From Pseudomonas sp. BP8 (GTDB lineage: Bacteria > Pseudomonadota > Gammaproteobacteria > Pseudomonadales > Pseudomonadaceae): a DNA stretch of 64,000 nt. Below are positions 1 to 8,713 of this stretch, piece by piece (the stretch's first letter is position 1; every line of letters begins with the position of its first letter). The DNA lies in NCBI RefSeq assembly GCF_017875955.1, contig NZ_JAGINK010000001.1:4184501-4248500 (forward strand), given 5' to 3'. Below the pieces are notes generated by a model, which was not told the origin of the DNA, did not search any database, and worked only from the letters and a program-made list of their open reading frames with translations. Both the position numbers and the translations under genes were made by a program.

Positions 1-2
1 TG

Positions 3-473
3 TTCAACCGCAGCCCGGAACAGAGCGCCGGGGTTATCGCCCGCGCCGCCCAGGCCGCCGAGCAGGGCCCGGACGCCAACGTCGATGCCGCCCTCGACCG
101 CTGGTTCAGCCGCGAATACAAAGCCGCCAACCCCGCTCAAGTCGCTGCCATTCGCCAGATCCTGGCCAGCAACGATCCGCAGGGCTATCACACCACCTAT
201 TCGTTGTTCGCCACCCAGGACATGTATCGCGAAGGCGACCTGGGCAGCATCCAGGTGCCGACGCTGATCGCCACCGGTGAACTCGACCAGGGCTCGACCC
301 CGGCCATGACCCGCCAGCTCGCCGCACGCATTCCCGGCGCGCAGAGTGTGGTCCTCGCCGAACAACGGCATATGATGCCGGTGGAAGCGCCTCGCGAAGT
401 CAACAAGATGCTGCTGGACTTCCTCAGCCACGCCCGCACCCTCACCGAATCCGCCAAGGGGATAGTTGCATGA
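3..473 (+). CDS. alpha/beta hydrolase, C-terminal part (5' end outside window)
   Basis: The frame is open from the first bases, so the N-terminus with the nucleophile elbow lies upstream of the window. The visible 156 residues hold the end of a typical alpha/beta-hydrolase fold. A strand ending in IATGELDQGS would carry the acid residue, and AEQRHMMPVEAP carries the catalytic histidine before the last helix. Its stop overlaps the start of the aldehyde dehydrogenase by 4 bp (ATGA), so the two are translationally coupled. The substrate cannot be read from this part. The operon context suggests hydrolysis of an ester or ring-cleavage product in a catabolic pathway. Confidence 0.85.
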   Translation, partial: FNRSPEQSAGVIARAAQAAEQGPDANVDAALDRWFSREYKAANPAQVAAIRQILASNDPQGYHTTYSLFATQDMYREGDLGSIQVPTLIATGELDQGSTPAMTRQLAARIPGAQSVVLAEQRHMMPVEAPREVNKMLLDFLSHARTLTESAKGIVA

Positions 474-1951
474 CCCTCGCTCGTTTCCAGATGTGCATCG
501 ACGGCCAGTGGCTGGATGCGCAAAGTGGCAAGACTTTCGACAGCCTCGACCCGGCCACCGCCCAGGTCTGGGCGCAACTGCCCGATGCCGATGAAGCCGA
601 CGTCGAGTTGGCCGTGCAGTCGGCTCAACGTGCGTTCGACGGCAAGGCCTGGCGCGGGCTCACCGCCACGGCGCGGGGCAAGCTGTTGCGTCGCCTCGGT
701 GACCTGATCGCCGAAAACAAGGAACACCTGGCCCAGCTGGAAAGCCGCGACAACGGCAAGCTGATCCGCGAGACCCGCGGCCAGGTCGGCTACCTGCCAG
801 AGTTTTTCCACTACACCGCAGGCCTGGCCGACAAGCTCGAAGGCGGCACCCTGCCCCTGGACAAGCCAGACCTGTTTGCCTACACCGTGCATGAGCCGAT
901 GGGCGTAGTGGCCGGGATCATCCCCTGGAACAGCCCGCTGTACCTGACCGCGATCAAACTGGCGCCGGCACTCGCCGCAGGCAACACCATCGTTCTCAAG
1001 CCTTCCGAGCACGCCTCGGCGACCATCCTCGAGCTGGCCCGCCTGGCCCTTGAAGCCGGCTTCCCGCCGGGCGTGGTCAACGTCGTCACCGGCTACGGCC
1101 CGAGCACCGGCGCGGCGCTCACCCGCCATCCGCTGATCCGCAAGATCGCCTTCACCGGCGGCGCCGCCACCGCCCGTCACGTGGTCCGCAGCAGCGCCGA
1201 AAACTTCGCCAAGCTGTCGCTGGAGCTGGGCGGCAAGTCGCCGAACATCATCTTCGCCGACGCCGACCTGGACAGCGCCATCAACGGCGCCGTGGCCGGC
1301 ATCTATGCCGCCTCCGGGCAAAGCTGCGTAGCCGGCTCGCGCCTGCTGGTGCAGGACGAGATCTTCGACGAATTCGTCGAGCGCCTGATCGAACGGGCCA
1401 AACGCATCCGCATCGGCAACCCGCAGGACGAGCAGAGCGAAATGGGCCCGATGGCCACCGCCCAGCAACTGGCTGTGGTCGAAGGCCTGGTAGCTGCGGC
1501 CAATGCCGAAGGCGCCAAACTGCGCATGGGCGGCAAGCGTGCCAAGGTCGAGGGTGACGGCTGGTTCTATGAGCCGACCTTGTTCGAGTGCGACAGCAAC
1601 TCGATGAAGATCATGCAGGAAGAAGTGTTCGGCCCCGTTGCAGCAGTGATCCGCTTCAAGACCGAAGAAGACGCCCTGGCCATCGCCAACGACTCGCAGT
1701 TCGGCCTCGCCGCTGGCATCTGGACCCGCGACCTGGGCCGTGCCCACCGCCTGGCGCGGGACGTGCGCTCCGGGATCATCTGGGTCAATACTTACCGCGC
1801 AGTTTCGGCCATGGCGCCGATCGGCGGCTTCAAGAACAGCGGCTATGGCCGCGAGAGCGGCATCGATTCGGTGCTCGCCTATACCGAGCTGAAGACCGTG
1901 TGGATCAACCTGTCCACCGCGCCGATGCCCGACCCCTTCGTGATGCGCTAA
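470..1951 (+). CDS. NAD(P)-dependent aldehyde dehydrogenase
   Basis: The 493-residue protein has the full length of the ALDH superfamily. It should oxidise an aldehyde to the acid in the cytoplasm. The oxyanion Asn sits in IPWNSP (about N154), the cofactor Lys in LKPSEH (K177), the general base in LELGGKSP (E252) and the catalytic Cys in GQSCVAGS (C286). All key residues are present. It starts inside the stop of the upstream hydrolase and is followed after 14 bp by a flavin reductase. This arrangement suggests an operon in which a flavin monooxygenase product is hydrolysed and its aldehyde oxidised. The exact substrate is unknown. Confidence 0.95.
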   Translation: MTLARFQMCIDGQWLDAQSGKTFDSLDPATAQVWAQLPDADEADVELAVQSAQRAFDGKAWRGLTATARGKLLRRLGDLIAENKEHLAQLESRDNGKLIRETRGQVGYLPEFFHYTAGLADKLEGGTLPLDKPDLFAYTVHEPMGVVAGIIPWNSPLYLTAIKLAPALAAGNTIVLKPSEHASATILELARLALEAGFPPGVVNVVTGYGPSTGAALTRHPLIRKIAFTGGAATARHVVRSSAENFAKLSLELGGKSPNIIFADADLDSAINGAVAGIYAASGQSCVAGSRLLVQDEIFDEFVERLIERAKRIRIGNPQDEQSEMGPMATAQQLAVVEGLVAAANAEGAKLRMGGKRAKVEGDGWFYEPTLFECDSNSMKIMQEEVFGPVAAVIRFKTEEDALAIANDSQFGLAAGIWTRDLGRAHRLARDVRSGIIWVNTYRAVSAMAPIGGFKNSGYGRESGIDSVLAYTELKTVWINLSTAPMPDPFVMR

Positions 1952-1965
1952 GAGGTACTGCCAAG

Positions 1966-2451
1966 ATGATCGAACCTGGCATCTACAAAGACGTGATGGG
2001 CTCGTTCCCGTCCGGCGTCACGGTGGTGACCACCCTTGACCCCGACGGCGGCATCGTCGGTATCACCGCCAGCGCCTTCAGCGCGCTGTCGATCGAGCCG
2101 GCACTGGTGCTGTTCTGCCCTAACTACGCTTCGGACACCTACCCGATCCTGCGTGACAGCAAGCAGTTCGCGATTCATTTGCTGTCGGCCGACCAGACTG
2201 CCGAAGCCTATGCCTTTGCCGGCAAGGGCAAGGACAAGGCCAAGGGCATCGACTGGCACCTGAGCGAGCTGGGCAACCCGCTGCTGCCCAAGGCCACGGC
2301 GATCATCGAGTGCGAGCTGTGGCGCGAATACGACGGCGGTGACCACGCGATCATCGTTGGCGCGGTGAAGAACCTGGTGCTGCCGGCCGAGCCGGTGACA
2401 CCGATGCTCTATCACAAAGGCAAGCTCGGCGCCCTGCCGCCGTTGGGCTGA
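1966..2451 (+). CDS. flavin reductase (HpaC-like, FMN-binding split barrel)
   Basis: The protein has 161 residues, normal for the short-chain flavin reductases that supply reduced FMN/FAD to two-component monooxygenases. The N-terminal MGSFPSGVTVVTT, the GITASAFSALSIEPALV stretch and FAIHLLSADQ are hallmark segments of the split-barrel flavin-binding fold. I chose the ATG at 1966 because an agaggt Shine-Dalgarno lies just upstream. An in-frame upstream extension would run through the dehydrogenase gene in another frame. Its partner oxygenase is not visible in this operon and may be encoded left of the window. Confidence 0.9.
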   Translation: MIEPGIYKDVMGSFPSGVTVVTTLDPDGGIVGITASAFSALSIEPALVLFCPNYASDTYPILRDSKQFAIHLLSADQTAEAYAFAGKGKDKAKGIDWHLSELGNPLLPKATAIIECELWREYDGGDHAIIVGAVKNLVLPAEPVTPMLYHKGKLGALPPLG

Positions 2452-2476
2452 GCGTCCCGGGACCTGACGGATACCT

Positions 2477-2576
2477 TGCAGGAGCGGGCTTGCCCCGCGA
2501 AGAGGCCAGCCCGGTGAACGCGGGTGTCTGGCACGGGCTCCGCCCGTGTTCGCGGGACAAGCCCGCTCCTACAGGG
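2477..2576. repeat. REP element, inverted pair (type 1)
   Basis: Two REP units in opposite orientation: aggagcgggcttgccccgcg near 2479 and its near-complement cgcgggacaagcccgctcct near 2551. Between them is a small hairpin, gcacgggctccgcccgtg. This is the putida-group REP core also seen at 8566, 24717 and 54436. The pair sits between two genes of the same operon and could act as a transcript stabiliser or attenuator. Confidence 0.85.
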
Positions 2577-2615
2577 GCAGCGCCAGCCCGCGCAATCACT
2601 AGCCCCACCTTTTTT

Positions 2616-2658
2616 AGGGGCCGCGGCGAACCTCACCCTTGTTCGCGGCCCCTGTTTT
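2616..2658 (+). terminator. probable intrinsic terminator or attenuator
   Basis: An inverted repeat with aggggccgcg on the left and cgcggcccct on the right is followed by tgtttt. A T-run also precedes it, so it could work on both strands. It lies between the flavin reductase and the decarboxylase-like gene, so it may lower expression of the downstream genes rather than end the operon. Confidence 0.5.
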
Positions 2659-2677
2659 AATTCCGGAGTACCGGCAC

Positions 2678-3067
2678 ATGAGCAACGAGAAATACCAGAA
2701 AGGCCTCGAGATCCGCACCCAGGTGCTCGGCGAGGACTACGTCAACCGTTCGATCCAGAACGCCGACGAGTTCACAAAACCGCTCCAGGAGCTGGTTACC
2801 GAGTACTGCTGGGGGCACGTCTGGGGCCGCGATGGCTTATCGCTCAAAGAGCGCAGCATGATAAACTTGGCCATGATTTCCGCGCTCAACCGGCCCCACG
2901 AACTCAAGCTGCACATTCGCGGCGCATTGCGTAATGGCCTGAGCCGTGAACAGATTCGCGAGATCCTGCTCCAGGTCGGCATTTATTGCGGCGTACCCGC
3001 GGCGGTGGACAGCTTTCGCCTGGCCCGCGAAGCGTTCGCCGAAGCCGATGCGGAGTCAACCCGTTAA
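2678..3067 (+). CDS. carboxymuconolactone decarboxylase family protein
   Basis: A 129-residue all-helical protein of the CMD/AhpD superfamily, similar in size to PcaC (4-carboxymuconolactone decarboxylase). Segments ELVTEYCWGHVWGRDGL, RSMINLAMISALNR and GIYCGVPAAVDSFRLA match the family's conserved helices, including the position before the usual H-G-x-A region. There is no CxxC pair, so it is not an AhpD-type peroxidase. I chose ATG 2678 for its ggag Shine-Dalgarno ten bases upstream. In this operon it more likely acts on a ring-cleavage or lactone intermediate than in the beta-ketoadipate pathway itself, because no other pca gene is nearby. Confidence 0.88.
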   Translation: MSNEKYQKGLEIRTQVLGEDYVNRSIQNADEFTKPLQELVTEYCWGHVWGRDGLSLKERSMINLAMISALNRPHELKLHIRGALRNGLSREQIREILLQVGIYCGVPAAVDSFRLAREAFAEADAESTR

Positions 3068-3158
3068 CCGCAGGCTGTTCGACCCACTGCAAGGAGCGTC
3101 CCGGGTTCGTGGCGCTCCGGCGATGTTGGCGCAAACAGCCTCATAAAGAGCGCACCTG

Positions 3159-3911
3159 ATGAAACGCCAGCCACTCGACGACAGCTTCAAGGTCAACCGC
3201 AACCCCGTAACCCTGCGCGAAATCGTGCTCGACAAACTGCGCAGCGCGATCATGAACTTCCACCTGCTGCCGGGCGATCGCCTGGTCGAGCGTGATCTGT
3301 GCGACCGTCTCGGGGTCAGCCGGACCTCGGTCCGCGAAGCCCTGCGCCATCTGGAATCCGAAGGTCTGGTCGAGTTCGCCGATGCCAAGGGGCCGCGCGT
3401 GGCGATCATCACCCTGGAAGATGCCCGCGACATCTATGAGCTGCGTTGCGTGCTCGAAGGCCTGATCGTCCAGCTGTTTACCCTCAATGCCAAGGCCAAG
3501 GACATCCGCGCCCTGGAGCGCGCCCTCGAGGTCAACCGCGAGGCGCTCGAAGAAGGTGAGCTGCAGCAGGTGATCGACTCGGTGCAAGGCTTCTACGATG
3601 TGCTCCTGGAAGGCTCCGGCAACCATGTCGCCGCCACCCAGCTGCGCCAACTGCAGGCGCGCATCAGCTACCTGCGGGCCACCTCGGTGTCGCAAGAGAA
3701 CCGTCGCGGCGCCAGCAACAAGGAAATGGAAAAAATCGTTGCGGCGATCAAGAGCGGTGATCCGCAGGCCGCCCACCAGGCCTCGGTCGACCATGTACGT
3801 GCCGCCGCCAACGTCGCCCTGGAATACCTGCGCCAGAAGCAGAATGACAACACCAAGGTGCGCGACATCGTCGAGCCCCTGGCCCTGAAGGAACCTCGCA
3901 TAGGCCGCTGA
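3159..3911 (+). CDS. GntR-family regulator, FCD (FadR/VanR) subfamily
   Basis: The 250-residue protein has an N-terminal winged helix-turn-helix (about residues 18-85; LVERDLCDRLGVSRTSVREA is the recognition region). It is followed by an all-helical FCD effector domain (about 95-225) with the usual metal-binding pattern, beginning ARDIYELRCVLEGL. It is co-oriented with the catabolic genes and is probably their local repressor, responding to a carboxylic-acid pathway intermediate. The NUDIX gene follows after 2 bp. Confidence 0.92.
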   Translation: MKRQPLDDSFKVNRNPVTLREIVLDKLRSAIMNFHLLPGDRLVERDLCDRLGVSRTSVREALRHLESEGLVEFADAKGPRVAIITLEDARDIYELRCVLEGLIVQLFTLNAKAKDIRALERALEVNREALEEGELQQVIDSVQGFYDVLLEGSGNHVAATQLRQLQARISYLRATSVSQENRRGASNKEMEKIVAAIKSGDPQAAHQASVDHVRAAANVALEYLRQKQNDNTKVRDIVEPLALKEPRIGR

Positions 3912-3913
3912 CC

Positions 3914-4477
3914 ATGCCCAACGCCCCGCGCTACTGCCCGCACTGCACCACAGAGCTTGCCCGGGGCGTTCCCACCGGCGATACCCACGAACGCCTGCAT
4001 TGCACGGGCTGTGGCTACATCCACTACATCAATCCGAAGATCATCGCCGGCTGCATCATCGAGCGCGAGGGCAAGTACCTGCTGTGCCAACGCGCCATTC
4101 CCCCGCGCCCCGGCACCTGGACCCTCCCCGCTGGCTTCATGGAGGCGGGCGAGACCACCGAGCAGGCGGCCCTGCGCGAAGTCTGGGAAGAAACCGGCGT
4201 GCACGCCGAAGTGGTCTCGCCCTATTCGATCTTCAGCGTGGCGAAGATCAGCGAGGTGTACATCATCTTCCGCGCCATCGCCACCGAAGAGACCGGCCAG
4301 TTCGGGCCGGAGACCCTTGCCTACAAGTTCTTCGAGCCCGAGGACATTCCCTGGGATGAGATCTACTACCCGGCGATCCGGCAGATCCTCGAGCGTTATA
4401 TCCTCGAGCGCCAAGCCGGGGTCTACGGGATCTACATGGGCAATGACGACACCGGCAAGGTGCACTTCATTCGCTAG
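3914..4477 (+). CDS. NUDIX hydrolase with zinc ribbon
   Basis: The 187-residue protein opens with a four-cysteine zinc ribbon (C8, C11, C30, C33). A canonical Nudix box follows at residues 74-96: G, then E80, and REVWEETGV with the catalytic glutamates. Zn-ribbon NUDIX proteins hydrolyse nucleotide-diphosphate-linked compounds such as NADH or ADP-ribose. The physiological substrate here is unknown. It begins 2 bp after the GntR gene, so the two are co-transcribed. Confidence 0.93.
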   Translation: MPNAPRYCPHCTTELARGVPTGDTHERLHCTGCGYIHYINPKIIAGCIIEREGKYLLCQRAIPPRPGTWTLPAGFMEAGETTEQAALREVWEETGVHAEVVSPYSIFSVAKISEVYIIFRAIATEETGQFGPETLAYKFFEPEDIPWDEIYYPAIRQILERYILERQAGVYGIYMGNDDTGKVHFIR

Positions 4478-4583
4478 GCTGGCTCGCCTGGCACCCCATT
4501 TTGAGCAACTCGGTTGTGGCGACTGCATTCGAGGATTATTCTTGGGAGGTATGTTCCCCCGTCTCAATATGTGAGCGCCGAAT

Positions 4584-5474
4584 ATGAAAATCGATGACAT
4601 GGACGCCTTCGTGGCGGTCATCCGTTGCCAGTCGACCAACCTTGCCGCCGAAGCCCTGCAGCTGACCCAGCCGGCCATCACGCGGCGCCTGCAGAACTTC
4701 GAGGAAGACCTGGGCGCCACCCTCCTCGACCGCAACACCAAACCGCTCAAGCCGACCCCGATGGGTCTGCGCGTGTATGACCAGTGCAAGGCGATCCTGC
4801 GCGAAATCGATGCCCTGCGCGAGCTGGTCGCCAACGATGGCGCGCCATCCGGCACCCTGCGCCTGGGCGTGCCGCAAACCCTCGGCGATGTGGTACTGCT
4901 GGATGCCCTGGCGCAGATCCGGGATACCTATCCCGACCTGCGCACCCAGGTCACCAGCGGCTGGGGCAGCAGCCTGATCGCGCGGATGGAGAACGGTGAG
5001 CTGGACGCTGCGGCGGCGCTGTTCCCACCGGGCAAGATCTTCCCCGAAGGGATTGCCAACCAGTCGATCGGACGCATGGCTCTGCGCGTAGTCGCGGCCA
5101 AGGGCAGCGCCAGCAAGCGCAGCTACAAACTCAAGGACTGCTACACCCGCGGCTGGGTCCTCAACCCCGACGGCTGCGGCTTTCGCGCAGGCTTGCAGCG
5201 CGCCCTGAGTGAGCAAGGGCTGTCGTTGTCGATCAACCTGGAGACCTTTGGCACCGACCTGCAGTTGGGCCTGGTTGCCAGCGGCCAGGGCCTGGGGCTG
5301 GTGCCTGAGCCATTGCTGCTGGCCAGCCGGCACCGGGATCAGCTGGACGTGGTCAACGTCAGTGACTTCAAGCCGCAGGTAGACCTGTGGCTGTTCCATC
5401 CGCGTTACCTGGGTAACCTGCAGGAGCCGGTGGAGCTGTTCGGCGAGATCGCCGGGGCGCGTTTGCGCGGCTGA
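4584..5474 (+). CDS. LysR-family transcriptional regulator
   Basis: The 296-residue protein has an N-terminal HTH (residues 1-60; AAEALQLTQPAITRRLQNFE) and a periplasmic-binding-protein-like effector domain from about residue 90 (GTLRLGVPQTLGDVVLLDAL). The start is preceded by a short inverted repeat (ggga-ggtatgt-tccc near 4543), a possible autoregulatory site. It is co-oriented with, and lies 179 bp upstream of, the SfnB-like/ABC importer operon, so it is the likely dedicated regulator of that cluster. This is inference from position only. Confidence 0.92.
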   Translation: MKIDDMDAFVAVIRCQSTNLAAEALQLTQPAITRRLQNFEEDLGATLLDRNTKPLKPTPMGLRVYDQCKAILREIDALRELVANDGAPSGTLRLGVPQTLGDVVLLDALAQIRDTYPDLRTQVTSGWGSSLIARMENGELDAAAALFPPGKIFPEGIANQSIGRMALRVVAAKGSASKRSYKLKDCYTRGWVLNPDGCGFRAGLQRALSEQGLSLSINLETFGTDLQLGLVASGQGLGLVPEPLLLASRHRDQLDVVNVSDFKPQVDLWLFHPRYLGNLQEPVELFGEIAGARLRG

Positions 5475-5481
5475 CATCGCT

Positions 5482-5502
5482 GGGGGCGCGAAGCGGCCCC
5501 CC
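5482..5502 (+). terminator. GC hairpin after the LysR gene
   Basis: The hairpin ggggg-cgcgaagcgg-ccccc begins 7 bp after the LysR stop. It lacks a good T-run, so termination is plausible but not certain. Confidence 0.35.
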
Positions 5503-5560
5503 TGCCGCCAACATCAAATAAACAAAATGCATAACAACAAGATCACTAAATACCACAAAC

Positions 5561-5602
5561 AAATAATTAGCATATAACCAAAAAGACTTTTACAGCCTTC
5601 AT
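5561..5602 (+). promoter_or_regulatory. shared AT-rich promoter block, copy A
   Basis: A low-GC stretch ahead of the SfnB-like gene contains taattagcatataacc followed by aaaaagacttttaca. The same block recurs ahead of the LLM monooxygenases (13906) and the amine oxidase (16785). Its place about 50-160 bp before each first gene, and its AT-richness in a GC-rich genome, argue for a common activator site. CysB, which activates sulfur-starvation genes in pseudomonads, is my best guess for the activator. Confidence 0.6.
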
Positions 5603-5653
5603 CAAGACGAATACGGTTCTAACAAATCTACCGTGTTCCAGGGATGAATGCCC

Positions 5654-6790
5654 ATGAGTCACCCCCCATCCGATCGCGCCCTGGCCGAGCTGACCCAAGC
5701 CCTGGCCGCCAACGCCGAACGCTACGACCGCAGCGGTCAGTTTCCCCACGACAACTTCAGCCTGCTGCACCAATACGGCCTGCTCGGACTGACCGTGCCG
5801 CAAGCCCTGGGTGGCGGCGGCGCCGACCTCGCGACCGCACGCCGGGTAATCGCCGCCGTCGGCAAGGGCGACCCGTCTACCGCGTTGATTTTGGTCATGC
5901 AGTACCTGCAGCACTTCCGCCTGCAGGAACAAGGCCGCTGGCCGGAACAGCTGCGCCTGCGGGTAGCGCGCGACGCGGTCGACAACGGCGCACTGATCAA
6001 TGCCTTCCGGGTCGAGCCAGAACTCGGCACCCCGGCCCGCGGCGGCCTGCCGGCGACCCTGGCACGCCGCACCGGCGAGGGCTGGCGGTTGTCCGGACGC
6101 AAGATTTACTCCACCGGCAGCCACGGCCTGAGCTGGTACCTGGTATGGGCGCGCAGTGATGACAGCGACCCGCTGGTCGGCGGCTTCCTGGTGCACAAGG
6201 ACACCCCGGGCATCACCATCGTCGATGACTGGGACCACCTCGGCATGCGCGCCACCTGCAGCCATGAAGTGCGCTTCGACGACGTGCTGATCCCGCTGGA
6301 CCACGCGGTCAGCGTCAGCCCGGCCAGCGCGCCGCGCCCAGAGCTCGACGGCGAAGGCCTGCTGTGGATGTCGGTACTGCTGCCGGCGCTGTACGACGGC
6401 GTGGCCCAGGCCGCACGTGACTGGCTGGTGCAGTTTCTCAACAGCCGTACACCGAGCAACCTCGGCGCGCCGCTGGCCAGCCTGCCGCGCTTCCAGGACG
6501 TGGTCGGGCGCATCGACACCCTGCTGTTCGCCAACCGCAGCCTGCTCGATTCGGCGGTGGCCGGGCTGGTCGACGCAGCCCACGCCGGGCAACTCAAGCA
6601 CCTGGTCAGCAGCAACGCCATCAAGGCCGTCGAGCTGGCCATCGAGGCCGCCGGCAACCCCGGCCTGTCGCGCCACAACCCGCTTGAACGGCATTACCGC
6701 GACGTGCTGTGCAGCCGTATCCATACCCCACAGGACGACGTGGTGCTCGGCCAGGTCGGCCGCGCCGCGCTCGCAGAGGTGCACCCATGA
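5654..6790 (+). CDS. SfnB/DszC-like acyl-CoA dehydrogenase-fold flavin monooxygenase
   Basis: The 378-residue protein has the acyl-CoA dehydrogenase fold: N-terminal helices, a mid beta-domain around residues 120-220, and a C-terminal four-helix bundle. The C-terminus carries HNPLERHYRDVLCSRIHTPQ, a feature of the DszC/SfnB branch, where the dehydrogenase catalytic Glu is replaced and the enzyme uses reduced flavin and oxygen. ATG 5654 is preferred over 5648 because aggga lies nine bases before it. It is first in an operon with overlapping (ATGA) downstream coupling. A role in oxidising an organosulfur or amine compound is inferred. Confidence 0.85.
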   Translation: MSHPPSDRALAELTQALAANAERYDRSGQFPHDNFSLLHQYGLLGLTVPQALGGGGADLATARRVIAAVGKGDPSTALILVMQYLQHFRLQEQGRWPEQLRLRVARDAVDNGALINAFRVEPELGTPARGGLPATLARRTGEGWRLSGRKIYSTGSHGLSWYLVWARSDDSDPLVGGFLVHKDTPGITIVDDWDHLGMRATCSHEVRFDDVLIPLDHAVSVSPASAPRPELDGEGLLWMSVLLPALYDGVAQAARDWLVQFLNSRTPSNLGAPLASLPRFQDVVGRIDTLLFANRSLLDSAVAGLVDAAHAGQLKHLVSSNAIKAVELAIEAAGNPGLSRHNPLERHYRDVLCSRIHTPQDDVVLGQVGRAALAEVHP

Positions 6791-7731
6791 GCCATTCCAT
6801 CATCGCCAGCCAGCTCGACCCACAGGTTAACCAGCTACTGCGCGAGCAGCTGGCCGACCATGAGGTGATCGACATCGCACCTGATCAGCTCACCCTCGAG
6901 GTGCCCGCCGATGTGTTCATCGTGCGTCCGATCAACGTGCGCGGTAACCGCGTCGACACCCCGCCGCCAGGCTGGCCGTGGTCGCTGCGCTGGGTCCAGT
7001 TGGTGTCGTCAGGCATCGACTTCTACCCCGACTGGGTGTTCCAGGGGCCGCCGGTAACCAGCGGCAAGGGCGCCAATGCCGAACAGGTGGCCGAGTTTGC
7101 CCTGGCCCTGGTATTCGCCGCCGCCAAGCAACTGCCAGGGCTGTGGGTGAAGGACGCCGACTGGCGCCTGACGCCGCTGGCGCAAGTGCGGGGGCGCACG
7201 CTGGGCATCCTCGGTTTCGGCAGCATCGGCCAAAGCCTGGCACGCAAGGCCAACGCGCTGGGCATGCACGTGCTGGCCCTGAGCCGGCCGGGCCAGCCAA
7301 TTGCCGAGGTGCCCGGGGTGCAGCGCGCCGAAGACCTGCAGCAACTGTTCGCCGGCTCCGACCACCTGGTCATTGCCGCGCCGCTGACCGCCGCCACCCG
7401 CGGCCTGGTCGATCGCAAGGTACTCGCCAGCGCCCGCCCCGGCCTGCACCTGATCAACATCGCCCGCGGTGGCCTGCTCGACCAGCAGGCCCTGCTCGAA
7501 GCGCTCGACAGCGGCCTGATCGGCCGCGCCAGCCTCGACGTCACCGAGCCGGAACCGCTGCCCGCCGGCCACCCGCTGTATCACCACCCGCGGGTATTCC
7601 TCTCGCCGCACACCTCGGCGATCTCCGAGGACGGCTACCCGGTGTTCCTCGAGCGCTTCCTGGAAAACTTCAGCCGGTACCGCGAACAACAACCCTTGCA
7701 CAACCTGGTCGACGCCCAGCGCGGCTACTGA
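6787..7731 (+). CDS. D-isomer-specific 2-hydroxyacid dehydrogenase
   Basis: The 314-residue, NAD(P)-dependent enzyme reduces 2-oxoacids or oxidises D-2-hydroxyacids. The Rossmann motif GILGFGSIGQSLARK lies near residue 140, INIARGGLLD carries the conserved Arg region, TEPEPLP holds the Glu and SPHTSAIS holds the catalytic His. The start overlaps the previous stop by 4 bp. It is followed by a class II aldolase, suggesting that the imported compound is split to or from a hydroxyacid or oxoacid. Confidence 0.92.
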   Translation: MSHSIIASQLDPQVNQLLREQLADHEVIDIAPDQLTLEVPADVFIVRPINVRGNRVDTPPPGWPWSLRWVQLVSSGIDFYPDWVFQGPPVTSGKGANAEQVAEFALALVFAAAKQLPGLWVKDADWRLTPLAQVRGRTLGILGFGSIGQSLARKANALGMHVLALSRPGQPIAEVPGVQRAEDLQQLFAGSDHLVIAAPLTAATRGLVDRKVLASARPGLHLINIARGGLLDQQALLEALDSGLIGRASLDVTEPEPLPAGHPLYHHPRVFLSPHTSAISEDGYPVFLERFLENFSRYREQQPLHNLVDAQRGY

Positions 7732-7757
7732 CCCTGCCCCCTTTCTCGGAGATTGCC

Positions 7758-8552
7758 ATGAGTTCACTTTCTGTCGTCAGCCACGCCACCCAGTCCGTAC
7801 GCCAACGGGTCAGCCCTGAAGAGTGGGAAGTGCGGGTCAAGCTCGCCGCCGCCTATCGGCTGGCCGCACTGTTCCGCTGGACCGACCATATCTACACGCA
7901 CTTCTCGGCGCGGGTGCCGGGCCCGGAAGAGCACTTTTTGATCAATGCCTTCGGCCTGCTGTTCGACGAGATCACCGCCTCCAACCTGGTCAAGGTGGAT
8001 GTCGACGGGACCATCATCGACGACCCGCTGGGCCTGGGCATCAACCAGGCCGGCTATGTCATCCACAGCGCGATTCACCGTGCCCGCCACGACCTCAAAG
8101 CGGTGCTGCATACCCACACCCGCGACGGCGCGGCGGTGTCGGCGCAACGCGACGGCCTGTTGCCGCTCTCGCAGCACGCCTTGGCCTATTACAGCCGCGT
8201 GGCGTACCACAACTACGAGGGCGTGGCGCTCGACCTCGACGAGCAGGAGCGGCTGGTGGCCAACCTGGGCGAGAGCAATATCCTGATCCTGCGCAACCAT
8301 GGCCTGCTTACGGGTGGGGTCAGTGTCGAGCATGCGTTCCGCGAGCTGCACGGGCTGGAACGCGCCTGCAATATCCAGGTGGCGGCGCAGGCCGGCGGCA
8401 ATGCCGAACTGCTGCATGCGTCGCCGGCGGCAATTGCCAAGGTGCATGAACAGTCCAAGCGGTTTTCCGACGGGCTGGGGGAAGGCATCCAGCGGCATTG
8501 GGATGCGCTGATTCGTCAGCTGGACCGTGAGGGGCGTGATTACCAGGAGTGA
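7758..8552 (+). CDS. class II aldolase/adducin family protein (copy 1)
   Basis: The 264-residue protein has the zinc-binding HTHTRDG motif and a second His in ILRNHGLLTGG, as in fuculose- and ribulose-phosphate aldolases. The family does zinc-dependent retro-aldol cleavage or decarboxylation. ATG 7758 has a cggaga Shine-Dalgarno. It closely resembles the protein encoded at 27597-28358 (shared segments such as HFLIN, LMFDEI/LLFDEI, VIHSAIH and YEGVALDLDEQ). A REP pair separates it from the ABC genes that follow on the same strand. Confidence 0.9.
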   Translation: MSSLSVVSHATQSVRQRVSPEEWEVRVKLAAAYRLAALFRWTDHIYTHFSARVPGPEEHFLINAFGLLFDEITASNLVKVDVDGTIIDDPLGLGINQAGYVIHSAIHRARHDLKAVLHTHTRDGAAVSAQRDGLLPLSQHALAYYSRVAYHNYEGVALDLDEQERLVANLGESNILILRNHGLLTGGVSVEHAFRELHGLERACNIQVAAQAGGNAELLHASPAAIAKVHEQSKRFSDGLGEGIQRHWDALIRQLDREGRDYQE

Positions 8553-8565
8553 TTTTTGTCGTCAG

Positions 8566-8660
8566 AGCCGGCCTCTTCGCGGGGCAAGCCCGCTCCTACA
8601 GGGTTTTCGTAACAGCATCAATCCTGTAGGAGCGGGCTTGCCCCGCGAAGAGGCCGGCCC
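8566..8660. repeat. REP element, inverted pair (type 1)
   Basis: The unit gccggcctcttcgcggggca and its exact complement face each other around a short AT-rich loop near 8600-8630. Both arms run into ctcctacagg/cctgtaggag. It lies inside the operon between the aldolase and the solute-binding protein. Confidence 0.9.
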
Positions 8661-8713
8661 AACCAGCACAACGCCTGCTTGGTAACCCGCCCCGGACTTG
8701 AAGGAACAACCCC

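Noticed and set aside
197..1747. Long open frame on the minus strand (about 516 codons) over the aldehyde dehydrogenase
   Set aside because: It is antisense to a gene with all catalytic motifs. Such mirror frames are common in GC-rich DNA, and it has low-complexity Gly/Ala/Gln-rich composition with no domain.
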